The notes beneath the pieces were generated by a model. The model was not told the DNA's origin. It saw only the letters and a list, made by a program, of their open reading frames with translations, and searched no databases. From NCBI GenBank assembly GCA_019636735.1, contig JAHBWY010000001.1, positions 186,001-250,000 on the forward strand: 64,000 nucleotides of DNA. Direction: 5' to 3'. The stretch's first letter is position 1; each line of letters opens with the position of its first letter. This stretch comes from Phycisphaeraceae bacterium. Lineage in GTDB: Bacteria > Planctomycetota > Phycisphaerae > Phycisphaerales > SM1A02. Below are positions 17,144-26,482 of this stretch, in pieces. The position numbers and the translations under genes are program-made.

Positions 17144-19168
17144 TCACGCAACGCGGCGCGACCGATTGATCGCGGCGAAGTAGGCGCTCCACTCGGTGAG
17201 GAGAAGGACCAGAGCGGCCATCGCAAACCAGGGCCAGAGCGGGCGCGCCGCGGTGTCGTCACGATCGGCGATGCGGTCGCCATCCCGTGTTCGATCTCTC
17301 GCAAGACTGGCGCGCTCCTCGAAGCCACGCGGATCGGTGGGTGCGGCTCTGGCGCGCAGGTCGCTCTGCGCCTCATCGAGCAGCGACACGGGATGCTCCG
17401 TCTCGGCGCCATCGGGTGATCGCAGCGTGATCGTCCCGATCCGTGACATGGCCGGCGCCGCAGCCCACGCGCGCTGGCCATCGCGCCCCTCGACGAGCAC
17501 CCGCGCCGGCACTCCGGTGCGAAGCGCCACGCCCGCGCTCTCGCCATCATCGCCGACCAGCCAGAGCAGGGCATTCTGCATCAGCATCACCCACGAGGGA
17601 TCGGCCGGCCAATCGGAAGCGCGCAGCGGGAAGAGAAAGCGAACGCCAGGTCCGCGCGGATCGATGAAGGCGAGCAATCGATCTCCATCGGCCAGGAGAG
17701 GAATCGCGCCCGCGGGAAGCGACACCGCGCGAGCGGGCGGCTCACCTGGTCCCGTCGGCGCAGGCGTCGATGAAGGCGTCGACGCGGGGGGCGGCGCAGG
17801 CGTCGGCGCACGGGACGATGCCGGCGCTGATACAGGCGCCGAAACAGGCGACGAGACAGGCGCAACATCAACCAGAAAGGGTGGAACGCCCTGGGTCACC
17901 GGATGAGCCCGCGCGGCGCCGGGAATCGAGCCTTGGGCTGCACGATCAAGCGGTGCCGCACCGGGCGCGGGCGAGGCGAAGATGAGCCACGGAATCTCGG
18001 CGCTGTCGCTCTGAAGGGCGGGCGGATCGCAACCATCGGCGACCGCGAGATCGAAGCCCGCCAGTGACGCCAACGGCGCCGTGCACGGCAGCGACACAGG
18101 CTGAACCTCGTCCATGACGGCCAGTAGCGCGCGAAGCGGCGAAGCTGGCGCGTCGGACTCTGGCGCCATGAACGCCACTCGGATCGGTGCCGCAGGCGAG
18201 ATGCGAAGGGACGCGCGGTCGTCGGTCGGGAGCGCATCGCTCGTTTCAAGCCGCGCGGTGAGAAGCGCACCGGGCCGAAACGGCACTTTCAGGAGCAGAG
18301 TCGCGCGACCCGGCTCCTCGGCCGAGTCATCGGGAGCAGCGGGAACGCGCACCCGGCGAGCGGCCATGGTCGCGTCATCGAGTGAAACCACCAGCGGAAG
18401 TTCGACACTCTCACGACCCGAGTTGACGACGGCGACGAGCACTTCGACGGTGCCCGGTTCACTCACACTGCGCTGCGCGGAGAGGACCGAGATGCCGACA
18501 TTGTCACTCCGCGCCAGTGCCGGGTCGCCAACCCAGACGATCTCGCCGTCACCCGCAAGCTGCGCCGCGAGTTCCATCGCGTCGCGCGCGCTTCCCGGTT
18601 CGTCGGTTGCCGTGAGGCGATCGAGGGCATCGAGCGCCGCGCGGACACCACCCGACATGATGAGCGCAGGATTGGCGCGCGCGACCACCAGGTGCACCTC
18701 TGTGTCAGGTCCGCTGCGATTGCGAATGACCTCCCCCGCGCGGGCCCGCGCCAGATCGAAGCGCGTGCGAGGCGCCGCGCTGCGTGGGGTCGATCCCCTC
18801 GCGGGTTCGCTCGCCGACGACTCATCCCGGTCAGGTGTCAGTGGCGCTCGATCAGTCATCGCTTGCATGCGCGCTCGCGCATCGAGGACGACCACGAGCG
18901 TGCCCGGCGCATCGTTCGAACTCCACATGGGTGTTCCGGCGGCGAGCGCCGCCGCGCTGACGGCCAGCAGTTGCAGCATGAACAGCAGCGACGGCCGAAG
19001 CCGCTGGAATGGCGTGTTCGCTTCGAGATCCTCGACACTTCGGCGCCAGAGGAGCGTGGTCGGCACGCGCTGCGGCAGGCGCCTCAGGCGCAGCACATGC
19101 AGCAGGATGATCACTGGCACGCCGATGCCCGCCGTCAGGAGCGCGAGTCCAGGTGTCAGGAAGGTCAT
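17144..19168 (-). CDS. BatA-like membrane protein (aerotolerance N-terminal domain)
   Basis: 674 aa. The first 85 residues match the BatA/aerotolerance N-terminal domain: two membrane helices flanking VLRLRRLPQRVPTTLLWRRSVEDLEAN and RLRPSLLFMLQLLAV. A degenerate von Willebrand-like segment follows (TLVVVLDARARM), in which the usual DxSxS metal site reads DARAR. A long periplasmic region contains a Pro/Ala/Ser/Thr-rich stretch near residues 430-480, and the C-terminus has one helix (PWFAMAALVLLLTEWSAYFAA). It lies 67 bp downstream of the MoxR ATPase, the usual partner, but the DUF58 gene that normally stands between them is absent. The function in envelope stress or periplasmic maturation is inferred from the family. 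Confidence 0.8.
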   Translation of the reverse strand: MTFLTPGLALLTAGIGVPVIILLHVLRLRRLPQRVPTTLLWRRSVEDLEANTPFQRLRPSLLFMLQLLAVSAAALAAGTPMWSSNDAPGTLVVVLDARARMQAMTDRAPLTPDRDESSASEPARGSTPRSAAPRTRFDLARARAGEVIRNRSGPDTEVHLVVARANPALIMSGGVRAALDALDRLTATDEPGSARDAMELAAQLAGDGEIVWVGDPALARSDNVGISVLSAQRSVSEPGTVEVLVAVVNSGRESVELPLVVSLDDATMAARRVRVPAAPDDSAEEPGRATLLLKVPFRPGALLTARLETSDALPTDDRASLRISPAAPIRVAFMAPESDAPASPLRALLAVMDEVQPVSLPCTAPLASLAGFDLAVADGCDPPALQSDSAEIPWLIFASPAPGAAPLDRAAQGSIPGAARAHPVTQGVPPFLVDVAPVSSPVSAPVSAPASSRAPTPAPPPASTPSSTPAPTGPGEPPARAVSLPAGAIPLLADGDRLLAFIDPRGPGVRFLFPLRASDWPADPSWVMLMQNALLWLVGDDGESAGVALRTGVPARVLVEGRDGQRAWAAAPAMSRIGTITLRSPDGAETEHPVSLLDEAQSDLRARAAPTDPRGFEERASLARDRTRDGDRIADRDDTAARPLWPWFAMAALVLLLTEWSAYFAAINRSRRVA

Positions 19169-19235
19169 GGCGCAACGAGGCGATGACCATGGCGCACAGT
19201 GCGCCGCTCACATCGGGCGCGTGCAGCAGGGCGCT

Positions 19236-20234
19236 TCACACCGCCACCCGCGCGTCGGCCGGCATCGTCTCCACGATGTTGGTGAGGATCTCGTCGGTCG
19301 ATTTGCCTTCCGCCTCGCCCTCGAAGTTGAGAAGGCAGCGGTGTCGCATGGCCGCGAGCACGCAGCCTCGAATGTCCTCGGCGGCGACGGAGGTTCGACC
19401 ATCGAGCAGGGCGCGCACCTTCCCGCCGAGGATCAAGGTCTGCGCCGCTCGCGGACTGGCGCCGAAGCGAAGGAACTGGTTCACCATCGGCGTGGCGAAC
19501 TGGCCTCGCGGATGCGTCGCCAGCACCAGTCGCACGGCGTAATCCTGTACATGCGGCGCCACGGCGACTTGTCGCACCACCTTCTGATACGCGAGGATCG
19601 TTTCGGCATCCATGACCTTCTGGATCGTCGGCGTCTCGTTGGTGGTGGTGCGGTCGAGGATCTCCGAGAGCTCCTCGCGCGTGCTGTAGCCGACCTCGAG
19701 CTTGAAGAAGAAGCGGTCGAGCTGCGCCTCGGGCAGGGGATAGGTGCCCTCCTGCTCGATGGGGTTCTGCGTGGCCATGACGAAGAAGGGCTTCTCGAGC
19801 TGATAGGTCGTGCCGCCCACGGTGACGCTCTTCTCCTGCATGGCTTCGAGCAGCGACGATTGCGTCTTCGGCGTGGCGCGATTGATTTCGTCGGCCAGCA
19901 CGATCTGGGCGAAGATGGGACCCTTGCGGAACTTGAAGTCGCGCCCGCCCTCGCTCTCGACGACGATCGTGGTGCCCGTCACATCGGCGGGCATCAGGTC
20001 GGGCGTGAACTGGATGCGGCTGAAGTGAAGCGAAAGCGCTTCGCTGAGCGAGCGGATGAGCAGCGTCTTGCCGAGGCCCGGCACGCCCTCAAGAAGCGCG
20101 TGTCCGCCGGCGAAGAGGCAGATGAGCACGCCGTCGACGACTTCCTTGTGGCCGACGACCATCTTGCCGATTTCGGCGCGGACCTTCTCGTATTCGGCGG
20201 GGAAGCGTGCAGCGAGTTCCTTGGCGTCAGCCAT
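19236..20234 (-). CDS. moxR: MoxR-family AAA+ ATPase
   Basis: 332 aa from ATG 20234 (MADAKELAARFPAEYEKVR); longer in-frame starts are Arg/Pro-rich and non-conserved. It has Walker A (EGVPGLGKTLLI), Walker B (IVLADEINRATPKTQ) and the MoxR signatures DLMPADVTGT, ATQNPIEQEGTYPLPEAQLDRF and FGASPRAAQTL. MoxR ATPases act as chaperones that insert cofactors or remodel partners, often VWA-domain proteins. The next gene downstream is the BatA-like membrane protein, so the pair is probably a MoxR-VWA system. Confidence 0.92.
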   Translation of the reverse strand: MADAKELAARFPAEYEKVRAEIGKMVVGHKEVVDGVLICLFAGGHALLEGVPGLGKTLLIRSLSEALSLHFSRIQFTPDLMPADVTGTTIVVESEGGRDFKFRKGPIFAQIVLADEINRATPKTQSSLLEAMQEKSVTVGGTTYQLEKPFFVMATQNPIEQEGTYPLPEAQLDRFFFKLEVGYSTREELSEILDRTTTNETPTIQKVMDAETILAYQKVVRQVAVAPHVQDYAVRLVLATHPRGQFATPMVNQFLRFGASPRAAQTLILGGKVRALLDGRTSVAAEDIRGCVLAAMRHRCLLNFEGEAEGKSTDEILTNIVETMPADARVAV

Positions 20235-20311
20235 GATGCGGTCTCCGGAACGCAGGGCGTTGACCGGAAGGCAGCGCGGCGCGCGACCGTCCGGTGGTGA
20301 ACTGTGATGGT

Positions 20312-20342
20312 ACTCGCCGAAGCGTCGAACCTCACGGCGAGT
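20312..20342 (-). terminator. Candidate terminator after argS
   Basis: A perfect 8-bp inverted repeat (ACTCGCCG ... CGGCGAGT) with a 15-nt loop starts 11 bp beyond the argS stop and ends before the MoxR gene. No U-run follows, so it may be a weak or non-classical terminator. Confidence 0.35.
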
Positions 20343-20352
20343 GAGTTTCCGC

Positions 20353-22260
20353 CTACATCCGCTCCGGCGCGGCAATGCCGAGCAGGCCCATGCCGTCGGC
20401 GAGCGCGCGGCGAGTGAGGTCGCAGAGGCGCAGGCGAGAGGCACGCACGGCGGCATCCTCGACCTTGAGCACGGGGCATGCCTGATAGAAGCCGTTGAAG
20501 AGCTCGCCTAGGGAGTGCAGCCAGTTGCAGAGGCGATTCGGCTCGAGGGTCCGCGCGACATCCTGGAGCACGCGAGGGTACTGGAGCAGGTGCAGCGCCA
20601 GGCGCCGCTCCGCAGGTTCATGAATGAGAAGCGGTGCACGCCCGTCGAGCGATGGTTCCGACCCGCCGCTCCCCAGCGCAGAGGACGCACCCGCCGCACC
20701 ACCGTCACTCTCTTCCGCGCCCTTGCGCAGGATGCCCGCGATGCGCGCATGGGCGTATTGGATGTACGGCCCCGTGTCGCCGTCAAAGCGCACCATGCGG
20801 TCGAGGTCGAACACATAGTCGCGAGTGACATCGCTGCCGAGGTCGGCGTACTTCACCGCCGCGATGCCGACGGCGCGCCCGATCTCGGCGAGCTCGTCGC
20901 GGCTCATGCCGTGGGTGGGTGCGGCGGGGTCACTGGCGCGCGACACGACTTCGCGCACACCTCGCTCCACCGCTTCGCCCAGCAGTCCCATGAGCGTGAA
21001 GTTCTCACCGGAACGGGTCTTGAGCGGCTTCTTGTCGCTGCCGAGCACCGCGCCGAAGCCGATGTGCACCAGCCGCGCATGCGTGCCGTCGGGGAGCGTC
21101 TCCCACCCGATCAACCGCGCCGCGTCGAAGACATCCTTGAAGTGATCGCGTTGCCGGGCGTCGACGACATAGACGACGAGATCGGCATTCAACTCCTGCA
21201 CGCGCAGTCGAACCGCCGCGAGGTCGGTCGTTGCGTAGAGGAACCCGCCGTCGGCCTTGCGAATGAGGAGCGGACGCTCGCGATCGGCAAAGCGCACCAC
21301 GATCGCACCGGCGTCCTTGCTGGCCAATCCGCTCGAAGTGAACGCATCGACGACACCCGCGAGCCGATCGCGGAAGAAGCTCTCTCCGCGACTGTGCTCC
21401 GGCCCCAGTGTGACACCGAGGAGTTCCGCCGCGCGGAAGACCTCGGCCATGGTCACCTCGATGATCCGCTCCCAGTCGCGCACGACCTCGGGGTCACCCG
21501 ACTGGAGGCGAAGCAGAGTCTGCTTCGCCTCGTCCTCGGGGTCCTGCTGGGCGGCGCGATACGCGGTGTTCAAGTCATCGAGCGTGATGCGCGCGAGATC
21601 GGTTCCCTCGCGCCGCAGCCGGGCGAGGGTCATCGCGATCGGCAGCCCCCAGTCGCCAAGGTGATTCTCGCGCCAGACCTTACGACCCAAGCGCTCGAAC
21701 ACCCGCGCCAGCGTGTCACCGATGATCGTCGCCCTCAGGTGCCCCACATGCATCTGCTTCGCGACATTCACGCCGCAGAGGTCGATGACCACCGCATGGG
21801 GATGCGCCTGGATCTCCACGCCGAGCGCCGGTGAATCGAAGGCACTCACCATCTGGGCAAGCGCCGCGACGGAGAGCCTGATGTTGATGAACCCAGGCCC
21901 CGCGGCCTCGGCCCTTTCGAGCAGGGGCGCCGCAAGCGGGTCGGCCATGAGCGCCGCCGCCACCGCGGTCGCCATGTCGCGCGGGTTTGCACCGCGGCGC
22001 TTGGCAAGCGGCAGCACGCCGTTGGCCTGAAAGTCACCGAAGTCGGGGTTCGTGTTCGGCCGCAGTTGCGGGTCGATGTCGGCCGCGCTCGCGCCGCCAC
22101 CGTCGGCGCTCGAGAGGGGAGCGGTCGCCGCCATTGCGCGGCGAAGCGCCTCGTCGATCACGCGCATCGGATCGGTCGATGCGCCATGGGGCGACGAATC
22201 AAGCGAGCGCGATGTGGGCGAGTGGGGCAATTTCGACGACTTCGGCGACAGGGACGACAT
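20353..22260 (-). CDS. argS: Arginyl-tRNA synthetase
   Basis: 635 aa from ATG 22260. A second candidate start is the ATG at 22167 (MRVIDEALRRAM), where family similarity begins; the 31 residues between are Ser/Pro-rich. The N-terminal add-1 domain includes PNTNPDFGDFQANGVLPLAK and PGFINIRL. The class I signature appears as VAKQMHVGHLRATIIGDTL, with HVGH as the HIGH motif, followed by ENHLGDWGLPIAMTL. The C-terminus has the anticodon-binding helix bundle (DGDTGPYIQYAHARIAGILRK) and ends LLGIAAPERM, as is usual for ArgRS. It charges tRNA-Arg in the cytoplasm. Reading from the longer upstream ATG would enter the upstream terminator region and is unlikely. Confidence 0.95.
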   Translation of the reverse strand: MSSLSPKSSKLPHSPTSRSLDSSPHGASTDPMRVIDEALRRAMAATAPLSSADGGGASAADIDPQLRPNTNPDFGDFQANGVLPLAKRRGANPRDMATAVAAALMADPLAAPLLERAEAAGPGFINIRLSVAALAQMVSAFDSPALGVEIQAHPHAVVIDLCGVNVAKQMHVGHLRATIIGDTLARVFERLGRKVWRENHLGDWGLPIAMTLARLRREGTDLARITLDDLNTAYRAAQQDPEDEAKQTLLRLQSGDPEVVRDWERIIEVTMAEVFRAAELLGVTLGPEHSRGESFFRDRLAGVVDAFTSSGLASKDAGAIVVRFADRERPLLIRKADGGFLYATTDLAAVRLRVQELNADLVVYVVDARQRDHFKDVFDAARLIGWETLPDGTHARLVHIGFGAVLGSDKKPLKTRSGENFTLMGLLGEAVERGVREVVSRASDPAAPTHGMSRDELAEIGRAVGIAAVKYADLGSDVTRDYVFDLDRMVRFDGDTGPYIQYAHARIAGILRKGAEESDGGAAGASSALGSGGSEPSLDGRAPLLIHEPAERRLALHLLQYPRVLQDVARTLEPNRLCNWLHSLGELFNGFYQACPVLKVEDAAVRASRLRLCDLTRRALADGMGLLGIAAPERM

Positions 22261-22321
22261 GAACGACCTGCACGGCTGGGGCAACGGATGCGTCGCACGC
22301 ACCTTCAGCGTGCAGCCACCC

Positions 22322-22346
22322 CGGGCGTGGCCTGTTCGCACGCCCG
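22322..22346 (-). terminator. Candidate terminator after the subtilisin gene
   Basis: A perfect 8-bp stem (CGGGCGTG / CACGCCCG) with a 9-nt loop starts 33 bp after the protease stop codon and lies upstream of argS. No clear U-tract follows on the minus strand. Confidence 0.4.
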
Positions 22347-22379
22347 AGGAGGATTGAAGCGGTAGTGTCGCAGATTCTC

Positions 22380-24170
22380 TTACGGGCACGCGCCCCAGTT
22401 GCCCAGCAGCACGGCAATGTCGGCGCCATCGACCACGCCGTTGCCGTCGGTATCTCCGGGAATGCCCGGGTCGCCGCTGGTGCCCCACGCGCCGAGGACC
22501 GTCGCAAGATCGACGCCATCGACGACGCCATCGCCGTTGAGATCGCCCGTGCACGATGGCTCGAGTGTCGTCTGCGCCAACAGGACGGCCGCGTGCGCAT
22601 CGGCCAGCCCCCAGCCGAAGAAGGTGTCGTACCCCGGCGCGCCGCGATCCTTCGCCGAGGCGGCCATGATGTTCGCCACTTGCGCGGGAGTGAGCGCCGG
22701 ATTGATCGAAAGCACCAGCGCGGCAACGCCCGCCGCATAGGGCGACGCAAATGAGGTTCCGTCAATGGTGGTGTAGTTGCCCGCGCTGTAGCCCGCCGAA
22801 CCCATGCGATCGGTGGTGAGGATCGCCGCGCCGGGCGCGCTGATGAAGAGCCCCGGTCCGTACTGGCTGAAGCTCGCCTTCTCACCGTTGCTGGCGATGG
22901 CCGCGACCGCGTGCACCGATGCGAGACTCGCGGGATAGGAGATCGAGCCATTCCCGCCGTTGCCGGCTGCGCCGAAGTGGATGACGCCCTGTTCGGTCGC
23001 GGCGTTGTATGCCGTCGTGATCACCGCGGAGGCTGTTCCGCCGCCCCATGAGGAGTTGGTCACGCGCGCCCCGCTGGAGGCGGACCACGCGATGCCGCTG
23101 GCCGACCACGAATCCTGCGACTGAAGGAAGGGGGTGCAGAAGAAGAGGAAGAAGACCTCGTTGAAGATCTTGCCGGAGCGCACGGTCACGCCCGGAGCGA
23201 TGCCGACCACCCCGACTTCATTGTCCCTGATCGCTGCGACACAGCCGGCGACCGCGGTGCCGTGATTGTCACATTGCCCGGCCGGACCACCGTTGGCTCC
23301 GCTGCCCGTGAAGCTCTGACCGGGAACCTGGTTCAGATCCTCGTGCGCCTGGTCCATGCCGCTGTCGAGGACGATGACCACGATCGAAGGATCGCCCTCG
23401 GAAATCGCCCACGCCTCGGGACCGTTCATGTCGTGATCATTCGGCTGGTCGAGCGCCCACTGCTGCGGAAACAGCGGATCATTCGGCAGTTCGGCGTACC
23501 GCTCCGCCCAGTAGATCGTGTCGCTCTGCGCGAAGAGAACATCATCGTGCAGCGCGAGTCCGTTCACGAGCGACAGCACCTCGTGCGCTGCTCGAAGCGG
23601 CGTCCGGACATGGAAGACGCCATCGAGCCCCGCGAAGTTCTGCGCAAGGACCTCGCCCGGCACGCGCTCGGTCACGAACGCCACTCGCTCGGCCGCGGTC
23701 ATGTCGCGCCGCAGTCCAATGAGCACATCGCGCGTGATGATGACGGGAAGTCCGCCCGTGCCGATGAACACCGGCGAGACAAAGTCATACGCACCGCCTT
23801 CGACGAGCGTGGCGGCAAGCGCCTCGACGGCCTCAACCGAGCGAAGATGCGGCGGCACTTCGGCGTACTGCCAACCCGGAACCGAGGTCGCCTCGACTCG
23901 ATCGGCGGCGACACCGAGGTCGATGAGCGGAGTCGTGGCCAGCGCGGCGTCACCGCGGGCATCGGGGGCGTTGAAGACCGCCAGCAGGCTCGCTTCAAGT
24001 CCGAGCGGGATGCGCTCCTTGAAGTAGTGGTACTCGTACTCGCCCCTGCGGGGGTCCTGCTTGGGTGCCGCTGCGGCGCCGCCCGGCGCGGCCAGGGCTG
24101 CACCGGAGAGGACGAACAACGCGACCGCGCTCGCGATCACACCACGATGAGCGACAGCTCGGATCTTCAT
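22380..24170 (-). CDS. Secreted subtilisin-like serine protease (S8) with dockerin repeats
   Basis: 596 aa from ATG 24170, preceded by AAGGAGA at a good distance. A signal peptide (HRGVIASAVALFVLSGAALA) is followed by a prodomain-like region of about 220 residues. The S8 catalytic triad is complete: Asp in VIVLDSGMD, His in CDNHGTAVAGCVA and Ser in IDGTSFASPYAAG; the oxyanion Asn is in GAAGNGGNG. The C-terminus carries two type I dockerin-like motifs, GDLNGDGVVDGVDLATVLG and DTDGNGVVDGADIAVLLG, each a calcium-binding DxNxDG loop. An Asp-x-x-Phe-rich FFLFFCTPF stretch inside the catalytic domain is an unusual insertion. It is an extracellular protease, possibly tethered through its dockerin pair. 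Confidence 0.92.
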   Translation of the reverse strand: MKIRAVAHRGVIASAVALFVLSGAALAAPGGAAAAPKQDPRRGEYEYHYFKERIPLGLEASLLAVFNAPDARGDAALATTPLIDLGVAADRVEATSVPGWQYAEVPPHLRSVEAVEALAATLVEGGAYDFVSPVFIGTGGLPVIITRDVLIGLRRDMTAAERVAFVTERVPGEVLAQNFAGLDGVFHVRTPLRAAHEVLSLVNGLALHDDVLFAQSDTIYWAERYAELPNDPLFPQQWALDQPNDHDMNGPEAWAISEGDPSIVVIVLDSGMDQAHEDLNQVPGQSFTGSGANGGPAGQCDNHGTAVAGCVAAIRDNEVGVVGIAPGVTVRSGKIFNEVFFLFFCTPFLQSQDSWSASGIAWSASSGARVTNSSWGGGTASAVITTAYNAATEQGVIHFGAAGNGGNGSISYPASLASVHAVAAIASNGEKASFSQYGPGLFISAPGAAILTTDRMGSAGYSAGNYTTIDGTSFASPYAAGVAALVLSINPALTPAQVANIMAASAKDRGAPGYDTFFGWGLADAHAAVLLAQTTLEPSCTGDLNGDGVVDGVDLATVLGAWGTSGDPGIPGDTDGNGVVDGADIAVLLGNWGACP

Positions 24171-24341
24171 GCAGGTTCTCCTTGCGAATTGGGGGGAAGG
24201 CCACACTATACGGGCAATGCTCGCGGGAACGATGCGCCGATGCGATGAAATCGAGCCGTGATGGGCGGTCGACGCCGCGCGAGTACGCCTCATGGCCGTG
24301 ATCGCGCGCCGCGAGCGTCCGCTCGGTTCGTCACCGTGAAC

Positions 24342-25595
24342 CTAGGAGTTCTTCAGCACACCTTTCGCGCGCTCGCTCCAGATCTTCTCAATGAGAGGCT
24401 TGTAACTGCCGAGCGCGGGATCGCTCTCTTGCGAGGCCAGCGATCGAGCCGCAAGGATCAGCATGTCGACCAGACTCTCGATGTCGCGCAGCGCCACGAA
24501 CTCGCGGCCGATCGAGGCGGGCGTCCGACCGGCAAGAACTTCATCGATGTCGGCCATGTTGTGGTAGTTCCCCAGCGGCAGGCAGAGGCAGGTGCTGCGG
24601 TGTCCCAGTGCCGCGAACGCCGTCGCTTCACAGGCGCCGCCGGGCATCAGCTTGCGCTGCCATCGGAAGCGGGGGTTCGCCGTGGCGTGGCGCTGATAGA
24701 GCTGCGTGAGCGCGTTGGTGACTTCGGGTGAGAAGACGCTCAGTCGATCGCCCACGCGCAGAATCGCGCCGCTGCCGATCGGCGAGTCATGGGCGAAGGA
24801 ACGACTGTTCTCAAGACACAGCAGCGTCGCGCCGCGCGGAATGAGACCAGAGCGTGTCGCACGGATCGCCCCGAGGAAACCGACCTCCTCAGCCACGGTG
24901 AAGAGAAGCCCGGATCCCTCCGCGTGTCCGCTGCGCACGAGACGCTCGAAGGCGATCATCGCCGTGCCCATTGCCGCGAGGTCGTCACATGCGTGGGTCC
25001 GCAGAAGCCCGCCCGAGATCTCCGCGCGCGGCAGCTTCCAGCGAGCGATCGACCCCTCGGCAATCTCTCGGGCATCGATGGCCCGATCGTGGAGTTCAGC
25101 GCGCACCAGCTTGAAGGGCTTGGCCTTGGCGTCGAGTCGGCGAATCGTGGCGCTGCACGGCACCTGTTCGGCGCCGCGTGGAAAGATCTCAAGCTCGGCG
25201 TTTGAGAAGTACGGGTTGTGCACTCCCCCGCGAAACTCCAGTTCCACGCTGTGGCGGTTGAGCGCGCGGCGCACGATGAACGCAGGGTGATCCATGTGCG
25301 CCGTGATCAGCATGCGGAGCCCGGTCGACGCCCTTGACTTCGCGTTCGCTTTGGTTTTCGAGCTCGCCGTTCGTCGTCCCGCACCGGCCGTCGAGTGCAC
25401 GAGAGCGTTGCCGACATCATCGCGGCGGATCTGCACCGCGCCGTTGAACGAGTGAACCCAGAGGTCGAGCGCTTCCTGCACGGCGTCCTCCCGCCCTGCC
25501 GCGGTTGGCAGCGAGGTCAGCGAGAGCAGGAGCTGGCGCTCCTCGCGGGTCAGGGTGGTGGGGGCGGTTGATGGAGATGTTCGGGGGCGCTTCAT
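24342..25595 (-). CDS. M42-type metallo-aminopeptidase
   Basis: 417 aa from ATG 25595 (MKRPRTSPSTAP), the first ATG before the conserved part; the earlier in-frame start adds a non-conserved stretch. The M42/M20 metal ligands are visible: MLITAHMDHPAF (His and Asp), HACDDLAAM (Asp), VAEEVGFLGA (catalytic Glu pair), LCLENSRSF (Glu) and LPLGNYHNMAD (His). An Arg/Lys/Ser-rich loop near residues 75-92 (GRRTASSKTKANAKS) is an insertion that appears variable. It should be a cytoplasmic peptidase with two metals. The exact substrate (glutamyl-, lysyl- or deblocking aminopeptidase) cannot be read from the sequence. Confidence 0.85.
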   Translation of the reverse strand: MKRPRTSPSTAPTTLTREERQLLLSLTSLPTAAGREDAVQEALDLWVHSFNGAVQIRRDDVGNALVHSTAGAGRRTASSKTKANAKSRASTGLRMLITAHMDHPAFIVRRALNRHSVELEFRGGVHNPYFSNAELEIFPRGAEQVPCSATIRRLDAKAKPFKLVRAELHDRAIDAREIAEGSIARWKLPRAEISGGLLRTHACDDLAAMGTAMIAFERLVRSGHAEGSGLLFTVAEEVGFLGAIRATRSGLIPRGATLLCLENSRSFAHDSPIGSGAILRVGDRLSVFSPEVTNALTQLYQRHATANPRFRWQRKLMPGGACEATAFAALGHRSTCLCLPLGNYHNMADIDEVLAGRTPASIGREFVALRDIESLVDMLILAARSLASQESDPALGSYKPLIEKIWSERAKGVLKNS

Positions 25596-25672
25596 CCCCC
25601 AAAAATACCGCCGCGACGCAAGTCGAACGAAGACCCGCGCCGCGGACGGCAATCACCGCTGGACAGGCACGC

Positions 25673-26317
25673 TCAGCGGCGACGGCGGACGGCACAGGCC
25701 ACGGCACCAAGGAGGAGAACGGCCGGGCCTGGTGAGGGGATGGCGGAAGGCGCCGCGATGCTCATGTCGGCGCGACTTCCATCAGAGAAGCCGAGTGAGA
25801 GCCGCGAGATGCCGGGGGTGAAGTTCACGGCATTGGTGAGCACCTGAACCCACGACGAGCTCTTGCCATCGCTCAGCGACTGGTCGAAGTTCGCCCAGGT
25901 CACCATGACTCCGTTGGCGGTGCGCCAAGCGTCACCCGGGGCGGGGTTGCCCGAGCCGAGCAGGAAGTCGGTGTCCACCTGGAAGCCGCCCCAGCGCGTC
26001 ATTGACATGGTGCTCACGAAGACACCAGGATCGGCGTTGAGTTGGATGATGCGAAGGCCGAAGAGCAATTCGCCAGAGGTCATCGTCTCGATCGTCTGGC
26101 GAACCACGCCGGTCGCGGCATTGGCGCCGTTGGGCACATCAATGGCCGTGAAGGAGAAGTCCTGAGAGTAGATCTGCGATCCGCCTGCGGCCGGCGTCCA
26201 TCCGTTCAGGGAGACACTGTCTCCCGGGAGGAGCACGGCACCCGCGGCTCCCGATGAGAGACCAAGCGTGAGGCCAAGGGAGCCGAGGACGGTCAGCGAT
26301 GCGAGGGGTCGGAACAT
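25673..26317 (-). CDS. Secreted protein with PEP-CTERM-like sorting tail
   Basis: 214 aa from ATG 26317, preceded by CAGGAGA 9-14 nt upstream. Signal peptide of about 27 residues (LASLTVLGSLGLTLGLSSGAAGA). The body is beta-rich, of the type common in PEP-CTERM substrates, with no recognisable enzyme motif. The C-terminus is a sorting signal variant: IPSPGP, then a short hydrophobic stretch AVLLLGAVACAV, then RRRR. The usual PEP triplet is replaced by PSPGP, as is common in planctomycetes. Exosortase would cut there; no exosortase gene is in the window. The function is unknown. Confidence 0.8.
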   Translation of the reverse strand: MFRPLASLTVLGSLGLTLGLSSGAAGAVLLPGDSVSLNGWTPAAGGSQIYSQDFSFTAIDVPNGANAATGVVRQTIETMTSGELLFGLRIIQLNADPGVFVSTMSMTRWGGFQVDTDFLLGSGNPAPGDAWRTANGVMVTWANFDQSLSDGKSSSWVQVLTNAVNFTPGISRLSLGFSDGSRADMSIAAPSAIPSPGPAVLLLGAVACAVRRRR

Positions 26318-26482
26318 GAGGGGTTTTCTCCTGCCGGGCGGGTGGCTCCGCCAAGGCGACTCATAGGTCGAATACGCCTTCCACTCTGTCCAGTCCCATT
26401 TGTCGGAGGTCCCATTACATCGCCGCTGGGCCATCGTTATAGGAACATTGGCCGCGGCGCTGCGCTACGATGTGGGCTCTTC

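Noticed and set aside
18114-20300. Plus-strand open frame of 728 codons across BatA and MoxR
   Set aside because: It is a shadow of two clearly coding minus-strand genes in high-GC DNA. Ser/Arg/Ala-biased product without domains.
26318-26482. FMN riboswitch upstream of the ribBX gene
   Set aside because: The conserved RFN core elements are not present in these 165 bp, so I do not call one.
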